Numbered from the stretch's first letter, positions 48,199 through 57,227 are shown. The stretch is DNA of 64,000 nt from Zoogloea sp. (GCA_016720685.1 JADKKC010000004.1:39078-103077); one strand, 5' to 3'. Notes: a model not told the origin generated them from the sequence alone. Translations and numbers: made by a program.

Positions 48199-50979
48199 AT
48201 GACCCGCAACCCGACACCGTCAATGGTTGTCGATCTTTTGCGCCGCTTCGGGGTGCCCTTGGCGGTCTTCGTCGTCATCCTTCTGCTGACATTCGACAAC
48301 TATCGCAGCGCCATCCGCGAAGAAGAAGACGCCGCCCGCAACCGTTTTCAGGCGACCGCCCGGGAACAGATTGCGCAGCTGCGCGATCGCACCGACAGTC
48401 TCGTCCACCAGGCCGACATCCTGCGACGCCAGATGGCCTTTGCCCCGGCCGAAACCCAGGCTCACTTCGCCGAAATCGTCGCCCCCGTCCTGCAGCGCCA
48501 CCCGGAAATCCTGCGCCTTGGCCTGGTCCGTGTCGAAAACGGAAACGCCCGGCCCCTCATCAGTGCCGGCAGCCAGCAAGGCAGCGCCCTGCCGGAGCCC
48601 GCCGACACCGTCGCCTTCCAGGACGGAATCCGCGCGGCAATCGGCGCCGGCACCAGCGTCGCCACCGCGCCCTACGCACTCCCGGCTGGCAACGACAGCC
48701 ACCGCAACGCCGTCCTGATCCTCAGCCCCGTCGTCGGCAGCAACACCCAGGCAGCCCCAGTCCGTGACCTGCTCTACATCGAAATATCCATCGACGAAGT
48801 GGTCCGTGAGACGCTCGGTTCGGACACCTGGCGCGAGCGCACCGACACACGCCAGCGCTTCGAATTCGAGCTTATCGACACCACGGCCCCCGGCCCCCCG
48901 CTCGCCCGCACGCCAGACTTCCACATTGGCGCCAGCACCTACGCCGACGGCATGGATTTCGCCGACCGCCACTGGCTCGTCATCGCCGCAAACAACCGGA
49001 TGCACCCGCCGCTCCCCAGCGCGGACGCCGGCACCCAGGTGTTCTCCGGGGTGTCCCTCGGCGCGCTGGCCGCCTTCATCCTTTACGTGCTGCAAACCCG
49101 CGCCGACGCCATCCGCCGCCAGGTGCATGAAAAAACCCTCGCCCTCGGCGAGGCCAACACCTCCCTCGAACAGTACGTCAAGGCCCTCGGCGAAACCAAC
49201 CGGCTCCTCGAAAGCGAGGTCGGAAAACACGCCCGCGCCGAAAACCTGCTGCGCGAAACCACCACGCTGCAACGGGCCATCCTCGACTGCGCCGAATACG
49301 CCATCATCTACACCGACGCCAGCGGCATCATCCGGGTGATGAACCCCGCCGCCGAGCGCATGTTCGGCTACCGTGCCGACGAACTCATCGGCCATCAAAC
49401 TCCGCTGATCTTCCACACCGCCGAAGACATCGCCGGCTGGACCCTCGCCCACAAGTCCGGCGGCTTTGCCGCCCTCGCCGCCGAAGCCGGCACCCGGCTC
49501 GCCGAGTCCCACGAACTCATCATGCGCCGCAACGACGGCAGCAGCTTTCCGGCCAACATCAGCGTTTCGGTGGTACGCAACGGCGTGCAGCAGCTTCGTG
49601 GCTACCTGGGCATCGTCGCCGATATCACCCAGCGCCACGACGCCGAGTACCGCATCCGCCACCTCGCCCACTACGACAGCCTCACCTCGCTGCCCAACCG
49701 CACCCTGCTCAACGAGCATCTGCTCGAAGTCATCCAGGGCGCCCGCACCCGCCAGCGCGGCGTTGCCGTGCTGTTCACCGATCTCGACCGTTTCAAGTAC
49801 GTCAACGACACCCTGGGCCACCAGGCTGGCGACGAACTCCTGCTCGCCGTCGCCCTGCGCCTGCGTGCCTGCGTGCGGGATGGCGACCTCGTGGCGCGCA
49901 CCGGCGGCGACGAATTCGTCGTGGTGCTCGACAACCTGGACGAAGGCTCGGTGCCCGAAGACCTGGCCGAGCGCATTCTCGCCAGCCTCGCCCCCCCCTT
50001 CGAACTGTGCGGCCGGCAGCTCACCGTCACCCTCAGCATCGGCATCGCCCTCTACCCCAACGACGGCCACGACGGCGCCGCGCTCATCAAGAACGCCGAC
50101 GCCGCCATGTACCTCGCCAAGGAACGCGGCCGGAACAATTTCCAGTTCTTCGACCACGGACTCTCTGAGCGCTACAGCGAACGTCTCGAACTCGAAAACC
50201 ACCTGCGCCACGCCCTCGACGAGAACCAGCTCATGCTCTTCTACCAGCCCCAGGTGGACACCCTGTCGGGCGAGCTCATCGGCATGGAAGCCCTGATCCG
50301 CTGGCGCCATCCCGACGGCACCATGGTTCCGCCCGACAAGTTCATCCCCATCGCCGAGGAATCCGGCCTCATCGTGCAGATCGGCGCCTGGGTGCTGCAC
50401 GAAGCCTGCCGCCAGAACCACGCCTGGCAACAGGAAGGCATCTGTCGGGTCCCCATGGGGGTGAATCTGTCGGCCCGCCAGTTCGACGACGCGGGCCTGC
50501 TCGCCACCATCCAGTCGGCCCTTCTCGAGAGCGGCCTTCCGGCGGCCTACCTGGATCTGGAGCTCACCGAAAGCCTGGTGATGCGCAACCCCGAACACAC
50601 CCGCAGCCTGCTGGCCGAATGCAAAAAACTCGGCCTGCAACTCTCGGTGGATGACTTCGGCACCGGCTACTCCAGCCTCTCCAACCTCAAGCGCTTCCCC
50701 ATCGACCGCCTCAAGATCGACCGCTCTTTCATCAGCGACATCGTCACCGAAGCCGACGACGCCGCCATCGCCCAGACCATCGTCGCGATGGCTCACACCC
50801 TGCGCCTCGAAGTGATCGCCGAAGGCGTCGAAACCGAAGCCCAGCTCTCGCTGCTGCGCCGCTGGCGCTGCGACGCCTACCAGGGCTACCTGTGCAGCCG
50901 CCCCCTCTCGGCGGTGGACATGACCCGCATGCTGCGCACCCTGCGCGCCACCCGGGCCGTTTCAATGGCCACCCTTTGA
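48199..50979 (+). CDS. CHASE-PAS-GGDEF-EAL c-di-GMP enzyme
   Basis: The 926-residue protein has an N-terminal membrane helix (about 17-32), a periplasmic CHASE-like sensor, a second helix (about 278-296), a short coiled coil, a PAS domain (about 355-480), GGDEF at 569-573 and EAL at 697-699 (GMEALIRW), with ELTESLVM, DDFGTGYSSL and KIDRSFI. All key residues for both activities are present; bifunctional or phosphodiesterase-dominant is possible. It follows the HD-GYP gene by 115 nt and may share its pathway. Confidence 0.93.
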   Translation: MTRNPTPSMVVDLLRRFGVPLAVFVVILLLTFDNYRSAIREEEDAARNRFQATAREQIAQLRDRTDSLVHQADILRRQMAFAPAETQAHFAEIVAPVLQRHPEILRLGLVRVENGNARPLISAGSQQGSALPEPADTVAFQDGIRAAIGAGTSVATAPYALPAGNDSHRNAVLILSPVVGSNTQAAPVRDLLYIEISIDEVVRETLGSDTWRERTDTRQRFEFELIDTTAPGPPLARTPDFHIGASTYADGMDFADRHWLVIAANNRMHPPLPSADAGTQVFSGVSLGALAAFILYVLQTRADAIRRQVHEKTLALGEANTSLEQYVKALGETNRLLESEVGKHARAENLLRETTTLQRAILDCAEYAIIYTDASGIIRVMNPAAERMFGYRADELIGHQTPLIFHTAEDIAGWTLAHKSGGFAALAAEAGTRLAESHELIMRRNDGSSFPANISVSVVRNGVQQLRGYLGIVADITQRHDAEYRIRHLAHYDSLTSLPNRTLLNEHLLEVIQGARTRQRGVAVLFTDLDRFKYVNDTLGHQAGDELLLAVALRLRACVRDGDLVARTGGDEFVVVLDNLDEGSVPEDLAERILASLAPPFELCGRQLTVTLSIGIALYPNDGHDGAALIKNADAAMYLAKERGRNNFQFFDHGLSERYSERLELENHLRHALDENQLMLFYQPQVDTLSGELIGMEALIRWRHPDGTMVPPDKFIPIAEESGLIVQIGAWVLHEACRQNHAWQQEGICRVPMGVNLSARQFDDAGLLATIQSALLESGLPAAYLDLELTESLVMRNPEHTRSLLAECKKLGLQLSVDDFGTGYSSLSNLKRFPIDRLKIDRSFISDIVTEADDAAIAQTIVAMAHTLRLEVIAEGVETEAQLSLLRRWRCDAYQGYLCSRPLSAVDMTRMLRTLRATRAVSMATL

Positions 50980-51013
50980 GCGGGCCCGGCGGCCGTCACA
51001 GCCGGCTTGCGGC

Positions 51014-51337
51014 CTAAAACAGCCACTTGAACACGTACAGCGCGGCCATTCCGGCACCAATGGTCGCCAGCACATTGCCCGTACGCCACGCCACCAGCGC
51101 AGCCACCAGGGCCGCCCAGGGCTTGGGCGCGGTCAGCGCCAGCACCACCTCTCCGCCGTGAATGAACAGCTCGCCCGCCGTCAGCGCCGCAAAACTGGCC
51201 GGTGCGATATGGCGGCACAGCGCATGCAGCCAGCCCGGCAGGCTACGATTGGCAAACAGGCCGATCATCGCGTAGCGGTACACAAAGGTAACGAGGCCGA
51301 TAACGACGAGCAGGGCCAGCAACGCCGCCGTGCTCAT
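51014..51337 (-). CDS. azlD: Branched-chain amino-acid transport protein AzlD
   Basis: The 107-residue protein begins MSTAALLALL and has four hydrophobic helices. AzlD is the small subunit of the AzlC/AzlD exporter of branched-chain amino acids. The start overlaps the azlC stop as ATGA; an upstream TTG frame reads antisense to structure and is not conserved. Confidence 0.87.
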   Translation of the reverse strand: MSTAALLALLVVIGLVTFVYRYAMIGLFANRSLPGWLHALCRHIAPASFAALTAGELFIHGGEVVLALTAPKPWAALVAALVAWRTGNVLATIGAGMAALYVFKWLF

Positions 51338-52041
51338 CGCTCCGCCCCCCGGCGCTTTGATGCCCACACCCCGGCCACCAGCCCCAGCACAATCGCCACC
51401 ACCAGCCCCAGCTTGTAGGGCAGCGCGGCAAAAGCCAGTGCCGCAAGCGCGGCCACCAGCGCCGCCGCCTGGCCGGCACGCTCCTTCATCAGCATGGCCA
51501 GCAGCGCGATAAAGGTGAGCGGCACCGCAAAATCGATATCCCAGCCCGCCGGAACGCTCGCCCCGAACAGCAGCCCCGCCGCCGTCGACAACTGCCAGGT
51601 GAGCCACAGCGTGAAACCGCAACCCAGAAAATACCAATGGCGCAGATCCGGGCGGTCATCCGGCGCGGGCGTTACCTGATAGCGCAGGATCGCCACCGCG
51701 TAAGCCTCGTCGGTCAGCAGGTAGGCCAGCAACAGGCGCCAGCGCCGCGGCAGGTGGCGCACGTGCTCGGCGATCGACATGCTGTAGAGCATGTGCCGCA
51801 GGTTGAGCAGGCCGGATGTCAGGCCGATCGGCAGCGCCCCCGCGCCCACCGCCAGCATCTGCACGATGACCAGCTGCGCCGCGCCGGCAAACACCACCGC
51901 CGAAGCCAGCTGGGCGACCCACACCGGCATGCCGGCCTGGATCGCCCCGATACCGTAAAGCATGCCGAAAGGCACGACGCCAAGCTGCAGCGGCGCCTCG
52001 TCGCGGCAGCCGGCCAGAAATTCAGCAAGCTTGGGATGCAT
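51334..52041 (-). CDS. azlC: Branched-chain amino-acid exporter AzlC
   Basis: AzlC is the large membrane subunit of the exporter. From ATG 52041 the protein has 235 residues and starts MHPKLAEFLAGCRDEAPLQLGVVPFGMLYG, the typical AzlC N-terminus; a GTG at 52077 would add 12 residues. Five to six hydrophobic helices are visible. It overlaps azlD by 4 nt. Confidence 0.9.
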   Translation of the reverse strand: MHPKLAEFLAGCRDEAPLQLGVVPFGMLYGIGAIQAGMPVWVAQLASAVVFAGAAQLVIVQMLAVGAGALPIGLTSGLLNLRHMLYSMSIAEHVRHLPRRWRLLLAYLLTDEAYAVAILRYQVTPAPDDRPDLRHWYFLGCGFTLWLTWQLSTAAGLLFGASVPAGWDIDFAVPLTFIALLAMLMKERAGQAAALVAALAALAFAALPYKLGLVVAIVLGLVAGVWASKRRGAER

Positions 52042-52125
52042 GAAAAAATGAGGCGGAATGGCCCACGCGCCATTCACGCGTTTGAAAGTGCTTGAAGGTG
52101 ACCGGGCAGACAGGGCCCGGCCCGG

Positions 52126-52650
52126 CTAGAACTTCTCGGTGGGCGGCGTCCGGCTGCCGCCTGCCGGCTCACCCTGACCCTTCGGCATCCCGACCTCACC
52201 GGTCTGGTCGAAGTCGATGCCCCCGAAGTTGCCGGTCACCAAACGGCCCTTGATGCGGTACTCCAGCGTGTCGCGCCCCTTCATCAGCTCCTTGAACTGG
52301 CGCAGGAAACCGGCCAGGCCGGTAGTCGCGGTCACATCCAGGGTCGCCTCGCCAAGGCGCGGAATCACCACCGGCTGGTTCCCGACGCCACGGGCAAAAT
52401 GCTGGCCGTTGATGTCCAGCGTAAAGCTGAGCCCCTCGACCGAAATATCGCTGGTGTTGGGGTTGGTCACGCGCAGGGTCAGCAAAAAGCGCTGTTCCAG
52501 CAGATTGCCGTCCAGCAGGCGGATGCTGGCCACCGAGACTTCTGGCTTCTTCATGCCGAACTGCAGGCCGGCGCACCCGCCCACAATGCCGAGCCCCAGC
52601 CCGGCCGCGGCCAGCCAGACAAATCGACGACGACCTTCAAGTTTGATCAC
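52126..52650 (-). CDS. LEA type 2 (WHy domain) lipoprotein
   Basis: The 174-residue protein has a lipoprotein signal with lipobox IVGGC and one WHy/LEA14 beta-sandwich domain (about 40-150; LRVTNPNTSDISVEGLSFTL). LEA14-type proteins are linked to desiccation or solvent stress, but the bacterial role is unclear. It overlaps the upstream dehydrogenase gene by 4 nt. Confidence 0.85.
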   Translation of the reverse strand: MIKLEGRRRFVWLAAAGLGLGIVGGCAGLQFGMKKPEVSVASIRLLDGNLLEQRFLLTLRVTNPNTSDISVEGLSFTLDINGQHFARGVGNQPVVIPRLGEATLDVTATTGLAGFLRQFKELMKGRDTLEYRIKGRLVTGNFGGIDFDQTGEVGMPKGQGEPAGGSRTPPTEKF

Positions 52651-53525
52651 TGCATTTTCTCCACCGGCGCTTCCAGCACCTTGAGCAGGCTGGCGGTATC
52701 CAGCCGCCCGCCGCCCAGGGCCATCAGCGCGTTGAGTTGTTGCCAGGTTTGTGCCGCCAGCGGCAGCGGCGCCCCCCGTTGCCGGGCTTCGTCCATCAGG
52801 ATCGCAAAATCCTTGTGATGGAGGCGCGCCTGGATGCCCGCCACGAAATCCCGCCGGGCCATGCGCCCGCCCATCACGTCGAGCACCCGCGAGGCCGCCG
52901 AGCCACCTTGTAGCGCCTCAAGCACCTTGGCCAGATCGAGCCCATGGGCCCCGGCCAGGCGCATCGCCTCGGCCACGGCCTGTATCACGCTGACCATGAT
53001 CATCTGGTTGCAGGCCTTGGCCACCTGACCGGCACCGGCTTCGCCCATGTGTACCACCGTTTTGCCCAGGCAGCCGAACAGCGGACGCACCCGCTCCAGC
53101 ACCTCGGCGCGGCCACCGACCATGAGCGCCAGCGTGGCGTCGATGGCGCCCTGCCCGCCGCCCGAGACCGGCGCATCCAGCCAGGCAATGCCGCGCCCGG
53201 CGTAACGCACCGCCAGCCGGCGGGCCGTGCCCGGTGCAATGGTGCTCATATCCACGTGGATGCTGCCCGGCGCAAAGCCCTCGACGAGCCCGCCGGGCCC
53301 GAAGGCCAATTGCTCCACGTCGGCGCTGGCGGTGACGATCGAAATCACCACCTCGCTGCGCGCCGCCAGTTCGGCCGGGCTCCCGCACGCCACCGCCCCG
53401 GCGGCCACGATGGGCGCTGCCGATTCCGGGCGCCGCGCCCACACCGCCACGTCGTGCCCCGCAGCCAGCAGGTGACCCGCCATCGGCAGGCCCATCACCC
53501 CCAGCCCGACAAAACCGACCCGCAC
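52647..53525 (-). CDS. NAD(P)-dependent beta-hydroxyacid dehydrogenase (first of a tandem pair)
   Basis: The 292-residue protein has the N-terminal Rossmann motif GFVGLGVMGLPMAGHLLAAG and the conserved catalytic lysine in VAKACNQMI, as in 3-hydroxyisobutyrate and tartronate-semialdehyde reductases. The substrate cannot be chosen from sequence alone. It is 2 nt after a paralogue and is coupled to the LEA-type gene. Confidence 0.87.
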   Translation of the reverse strand: MRVGFVGLGVMGLPMAGHLLAAGHDVAVWARRPESAAPIVAAGAVACGSPAELAARSEVVISIVTASADVEQLAFGPGGLVEGFAPGSIHVDMSTIAPGTARRLAVRYAGRGIAWLDAPVSGGGQGAIDATLALMVGGRAEVLERVRPLFGCLGKTVVHMGEAGAGQVAKACNQMIMVSVIQAVAEAMRLAGAHGLDLAKVLEALQGGSAASRVLDVMGGRMARRDFVAGIQARLHHKDFAILMDEARQRGAPLPLAAQTWQQLNALMALGGGRLDTASLLKVLEAPVEKMQ

Positions 53526-53527
53526 CG

Positions 53528-54400
53528 TCAGTCTCCCGAGAGCTGCTCAAAGAGCTTGAGCGCGGCGACGGAATCGTCCTCACCCATGCCGCTGCCAACC
53601 ATGGCGTTGAAAAGCTGGGCCGTGGCCGCGCTGTTGGGCAGCATCAGCCCGAGGCGGTGCGCCTCCTGCATCACGATGTTCATGTCCTTCTGGTGCATCC
53701 AGGCCTTGAAGCCCGGCTTGAAATTGCGGTCCAGCATGCGCTGGCCGTGGTTTTCGAGGATTCTGCTGTAGGCAAAACCGCCCAGCAGCGCCTCGCGCAC
53801 CTTGCCCGCATCCACGCCGCTCTTGCGCGCAAAGTTGAAGGCCTCGGCCACCGCCACCACGGTGACGCCGGTCAGAATCTGGTTACAGGCCTTGGTGACC
53901 TGCCCGGCCCCGGACCCGCCGATGAGCGTGACGGACTTGCCCATGCTGGCGAGCATCGGCTTGACCTTCCCGAAGGCCGCCTCGTCGCCGCCCACCATGA
54001 TGGTCAGCCCGGCGTTGATCGCACCCACTTCGCCACCGGAAACCGGCGCGTCGAGCATGATCACCCCCCGCGCGGCAAGCCGTTCGGCGATGCCCTGGGC
54101 CGCCGCCGGCGCAATGGTGCTCATATCCACGTAGATCAGCCCCGGCCTGGCCCCGTCGGCCACGCCGCCGGCGCCCAGCGCCACCTGCTCCACGTCGGCT
54201 GCATCGGACACCATCGAAAACACCACGTCACACCCGGCAGCCACCTCAGCCGGGCCCGCGGCCCCCTTGGCTCCCGCCTCCAGCAGGGACGCCATCGACG
54301 CATCGCGCCGCGCCCATACGGTGAGATCGAAACCACCCTTCAGCAGATTGAGCGCCATCGGGCGCCCCATGATGCCCAGACCGATGAAACCGACTTTCAT
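53528..54400 (-). CDS. NAD(P)-dependent beta-hydroxyacid dehydrogenase (2-hydroxy-3-oxopropionate reductase-like)
   Basis: The protein starts MKVGFIGLGIMGRPMALNLLKGG (290 residues); an upstream ATG at 54415 adds MRGLH. The lysine motif TKACNQILTG and substrate motif PVSGGEVGAINAG fit the GarR/GlxR group. It is the first gene of a three-gene unit with its paralogue and the LEA-type lipoprotein. Tartronate semialdehyde or succinic semialdehyde could be the substrate. Confidence 0.87.
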   Translation of the reverse strand: MKVGFIGLGIMGRPMALNLLKGGFDLTVWARRDASMASLLEAGAKGAAGPAEVAAGCDVVFSMVSDAADVEQVALGAGGVADGARPGLIYVDMSTIAPAAAQGIAERLAARGVIMLDAPVSGGEVGAINAGLTIMVGGDEAAFGKVKPMLASMGKSVTLIGGSGAGQVTKACNQILTGVTVVAVAEAFNFARKSGVDAGKVREALLGGFAYSRILENHGQRMLDRNFKPGFKAWMHQKDMNIVMQEAHRLGLMLPNSAATAQLFNAMVGSGMGEDDSVAALKLFEQLSGD

Positions 54401-54536
54401 GTGAAGCCCCCGCATGCAAAAGCACAGAGGTTAGCGGGGGAAAGCCACGAGAGGCAACAACCGCCAGCCCCGCCCGGCCCGCCCGCCACAACCTGTACTA
54501 AACTTCAGAAGTGCAAACGCGGCGAGGAGAACACGC

Positions 54537-54730
54537 ATGGCGGGTCGACCGGCCGCTTGGTGGACGAATCCGAATGGCAGCTCGACGCCTGGAGCCCGAC
54601 GCTCGGCATGATGGCTCCCATCAACAACTCCGATTTTCGCGCGTGGCGAACACGCCACGGCAAGGGCGGCGACCTGCTGATCTTCTCGGACATTGTCGTC
54701 GAGTCGATTCAACTATCCATTCCAATCTAA
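54537..54730 (+). other. Possible small gene, broken or mis-sequenced, unknown function
   Basis: A GAGGAG ribosome site precedes ATG 54537, but that frame ends after 24 codons. The neighbouring frame (from TTG 54557 to the stop at 54730) reads LVDESEWQLDAWSPTLG and ends SIQLSIPI, which looks like real coding. One extra base near 54548 would join them into a 64-residue protein. It is followed after 5 nt by the next gene. No family is recognised. Confidence 0.35.
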
Positions 54731-54735
54731 AGGCC

Positions 54736-55113
54736 ATGCCACTGCCGAGCAAACGCATTCGCCTCGTCGTCGCCGTCGTGCTGCTGACCCTGCTGAGTGC
54801 CCACTACGCCCTTCAGATCCAGGCCCGCCACCAGGCCAAACTCTCCGGCACATCGACCGCCCCCAACGGCGAATATCGGGTTGAGTACTATCTCATTTCA
54901 GAAGGCCTTCAAATGCGCTTCCTGTTCCGGCTTTTCGACCGGAAGCAGGAGCTGGTCGGCGAATACGATCGCCTCTACGATCCGGGTGGCTGGCGTGAGG
55001 GCTGGACGTGCATCGAACAGACCTGCTCAGAATTCTCGTGGGGCTCCCAGGACGAAGACCGCATCAAGCTTCCGCCCACCCGGCTCGACCGCCTGCGCGC
55101 CAAGCTGCCGTAG
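54736..55113 (+). CDS. Small membrane-anchored protein of unknown function
   Basis: The 125-residue product has a single N-terminal hydrophobic helix (about 8-24) and a mostly periplasmic soluble part with Cys pair C..C in TCIEQTC, followed by an acidic/basic end. ATG 54736 follows an AAAGG site. The preceding small frame ends 5 nt upstream, so the two may be one unit. I do not recognise the family. Confidence 0.6.
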   Translation: MPLPSKRIRLVVAVVLLTLLSAHYALQIQARHQAKLSGTSTAPNGEYRVEYYLISEGLQMRFLFRLFDRKQELVGEYDRLYDPGGWREGWTCIEQTCSEFSWGSQDEDRIKLPPTRLDRLRAKLP

Positions 55114-55199
55114 CAGCCACAACGCATCCTCGCCCCCCGCAGCCCGCGCACCGGCATCCGTTACACTCAGCGCTCTTCCAATCCTGCACTCACCCCGCC

Positions 55200-56126
55200 A
55201 TGTCATACGCTCCCTTCATCAAGGAAATCGGCCGCGGGCCGAAAGGCTCCAAGCCCCTCACGGTCGAACAGGCCGAATCCCTTTTCGGCGACATGATGGA
55301 TGGCCGCGTGCCCGACCTGGAGCTTGGCGCCATCATCCTGTCGATGCGCATCAAGGCCGAATCCCGCGACGAGCTGCTTGGTTTTCAGCGCGCCCTCGAC
55401 GCCCGCACCGCGCGCCTCACGGTTCCGCCGGGCCCGCGCCTCGTGGTGCTGCCCACCTACAACGGTGCCCGCCGCCAGGCCAACCTGATGCCGCTCCTCG
55501 CCCTGCTGCTGGCGCGGGAAGGCGTGCCTGTACTTATCCAGGGTCGTCATGATTTTGAAAGCCGGGTGAGCCCCTTCGAACTCCTCGAAGCCCTGGGCAT
55601 CACGCCCGCCACCCGCATCGCCGATGCAGAAGCCCGGCTCGCCGAACACCACCTGGCCTGCCTGCCCCTCGACGCCCTCGCCCCCGGCCTCGACCCCCTT
55701 CTGGCCCTGCGCCCGCGACTCGGCGTGCGCAACAGCGCCCACACCCTCGCCAAGCTCCTTGATCCGGCGCCCGGCCACAGTGTGCGGGTCGTTTCGGTAA
55801 CCCACCCCGAATACCTTGAACGCCTGCATACCCACCTCGTCGCCCAGGGCGGCGTGGCCCTGCTGCTGCGCGGCACCGAGGGCGAAGCCTTTGCCAACCC
55901 GCGCCGCCGCCCCCAGCTGCAGGCCTTCGCCAATGGCGAGGCACGCGTGGCCTACCCGGCCGAAGAAGGCGGCGCACCGCCCGTCGAGGGCCTGCCCGAC
56001 AATCCGGAAGTATCCAGCAATGCCGAGCTCATCCGCAGCATGCTGGCCGGCAGCACCGCCATTCCGCAGCCCATCCTCGACCAGGTCCAGGCCCTGCGCG
56101 AGCTCAGCCTCACGCCGCGCGCCTGA
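55200..56126 (+). CDS. ybiB: YbiB-type DNA-binding protein (phosphoribosyltransferase fold)
   Basis: The 308-residue protein has the fold of anthranilate phosphoribosyltransferase (AMDGRVPDLELGAIILSMRIK-like region near 30-55), but lacks its catalytic motifs. E. coli YbiB of this type binds nucleic acids without sequence preference and is part of the SOS response. The start is ATG 55200; longer frames upstream read into non-conserved sequence. No LexA box was found upstream. Confidence 0.85.
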   Translation: MSYAPFIKEIGRGPKGSKPLTVEQAESLFGDMMDGRVPDLELGAIILSMRIKAESRDELLGFQRALDARTARLTVPPGPRLVVLPTYNGARRQANLMPLLALLLAREGVPVLIQGRHDFESRVSPFELLEALGITPATRIADAEARLAEHHLACLPLDALAPGLDPLLALRPRLGVRNSAHTLAKLLDPAPGHSVRVVSVTHPEYLERLHTHLVAQGGVALLLRGTEGEAFANPRRRPQLQAFANGEARVAYPAEEGGAPPVEGLPDNPEVSSNAELIRSMLAGSTAIPQPILDQVQALRELSLTPRA

Positions 56127-56201
56127 AAACCCCTTCACCGGGCGGCGCGCGGCGTCGCCCGTCACGCACCCGGTGCACATCAAGCCTTGTTCAGGTAGCC
56201 G

Positions 56202-56244
56202 TTGACCTTTCAATGCGCTCTGCTTAACTGTCATTGAAAGGTCA
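56202..56244 (+). promoter_or_regulatory. Perfect 13-bp inverted repeat overlapping a candidate promoter, upstream of the metacaspase gene
   Basis: TGACCTTTCAATG (56203-56215) and CATTGAAAGGTCA (56232-56244) are exact inverted copies with a 16-nt loop. A -35-like TTGACC (56202-56207) lies in the left arm and a weak -10 (TTAACT/TAACTG, 56224-56230) in the loop. A short T-run follows (TTT), too weak for a normal terminator. An operator or an RNA hairpin controlling the metacaspase gene, or the end of ybiB, are the main readings. Confidence 0.65.
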
Positions 56245-56305
56245 TTTCGCCGCGGGTCATCCGTTATGCCCGGCCCGCCCCCTAACGCAACGAGGGAGAT
56301 GAATC

Positions 56306-57103
56306 ATGAGCAAGAAGGCACTGTGCATCGGCATCAACGACTACCCCGGCACCCAGAACGATCTCTCCGGCTGCGTCAATGACGCCAACGACTGGGCGGC
56401 GGCCCTCGCCGCACGCGGCTTCACCGTCACCAAGCTGATCGACGCCCAGGCCACCAAGGCCGCGATGGTCGCCGCCATGAGCGGCCTCATCTCGGGCGCA
56501 GCCAAGGGCGATACGGTGGTCATCACGTATTCCGGCCACGGCACCTGGGCGCCCGACAAGAACGGCGACGAACCCGACGGCCGCGACGAAGCCCTGTGCC
56601 CGTGGGACATCGGCTCCGGCAAGGTTCTGCTCGACGACGAGATCGCCGTGATCTTCGCCAACCACGTAGCCGGCGTGCGAGTGCTGCTGATCTCCGACAG
56701 CTGCCACTCCGGCAGCGTCACCCGTGGCGACGACAGCGACCTCGACGCCGGCATGCCCCGCGCCCGCTTCCTGCCGCCCAGCGTCTGGATGAAAGCCGGC
56801 GACGTGCCCGCCCCCAAGGCATCCGGCCTGCCGCTGATCAGCGGCCTGACACGCAGCGGTGGCGACCTCCTGATGGCCGGCTGCACCGACACCCAGTACA
56901 GCTGGGACACCAGCTTCAAGGGCCGCCCGAACGGCGCCTTCACCTACTACGCGCTCAAAGCCCTCGCCACGCTGCCGGCCAGCGCCAGCTACGCCGACTG
57001 GTTCAAGAAGATCACCCCGACCTTCCTGCCCACCAACCAACTGCCGCAAAACCCGCAAATCTTCGGCAACCGCGCGGCCCGCGCCTGGAAAGTCTTCGCC
57101 TGA
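56306..57103 (+). CDS. Caspase-family protease (stand-alone type I metacaspase-like)
   Basis: The 265-residue protein is a peptidase C14-type caspase fold with catalytic H78 (YSGHGTW) and C133 (SDSCHSG). It lacks a signal peptide, membrane helix and other domain, so it appears to be a soluble cytoplasmic protease. Bacterial members cleave after Arg/Lys or Asp and are linked to cell death or stress in a few cases; its target is unknown here. Its SD is GAGGGAG before ATG 56306. It has a striking inverted repeat upstream and stands alone between ybiB and nasA. Confidence 0.88.
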   Translation: MSKKALCIGINDYPGTQNDLSGCVNDANDWAAALAARGFTVTKLIDAQATKAAMVAAMSGLISGAAKGDTVVITYSGHGTWAPDKNGDEPDGRDEALCPWDIGSGKVLLDDEIAVIFANHVAGVRVLLISDSCHSGSVTRGDDSDLDAGMPRARFLPPSVWMKAGDVPAPKASGLPLISGLTRSGGDLLMAGCTDTQYSWDTSFKGRPNGAFTYYALKALATLPASASYADWFKKITPTFLPTNQLPQNPQIFGNRAARAWKVFA

Positions 57104-57186
57104 TCACCCCCGCCCGAGCGCCGCTTCGCCCGGCCTGCTGAAGCAACGGCAGGCCGGGTGAAGCGCTTCTTGCTTACGCGCGCCAT

Positions 57187-57201
57187 GCCCAAAACTGGTG
57201 C
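57187..57201 (+). promoter_or_regulatory. NtrC-type enhancer site 1
   Basis: GCCCAAAACTGGTGC matches the NtrC consensus GCACCA-N3-TGGTGC at 10 of 12 positions. Its centre lies about 128 bp before the predicted nasA start site. Confidence 0.6.
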
Positions 57202-57227
57202 AACGCAATAATCAAACAGGCAATAAC

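Noticed and set aside
48220..50796. 858-codon minus-strand open frame opposite the GGDEF-EAL gene
   Set aside because: Antisense shadow; the plus-strand product has complete catalytic motifs.
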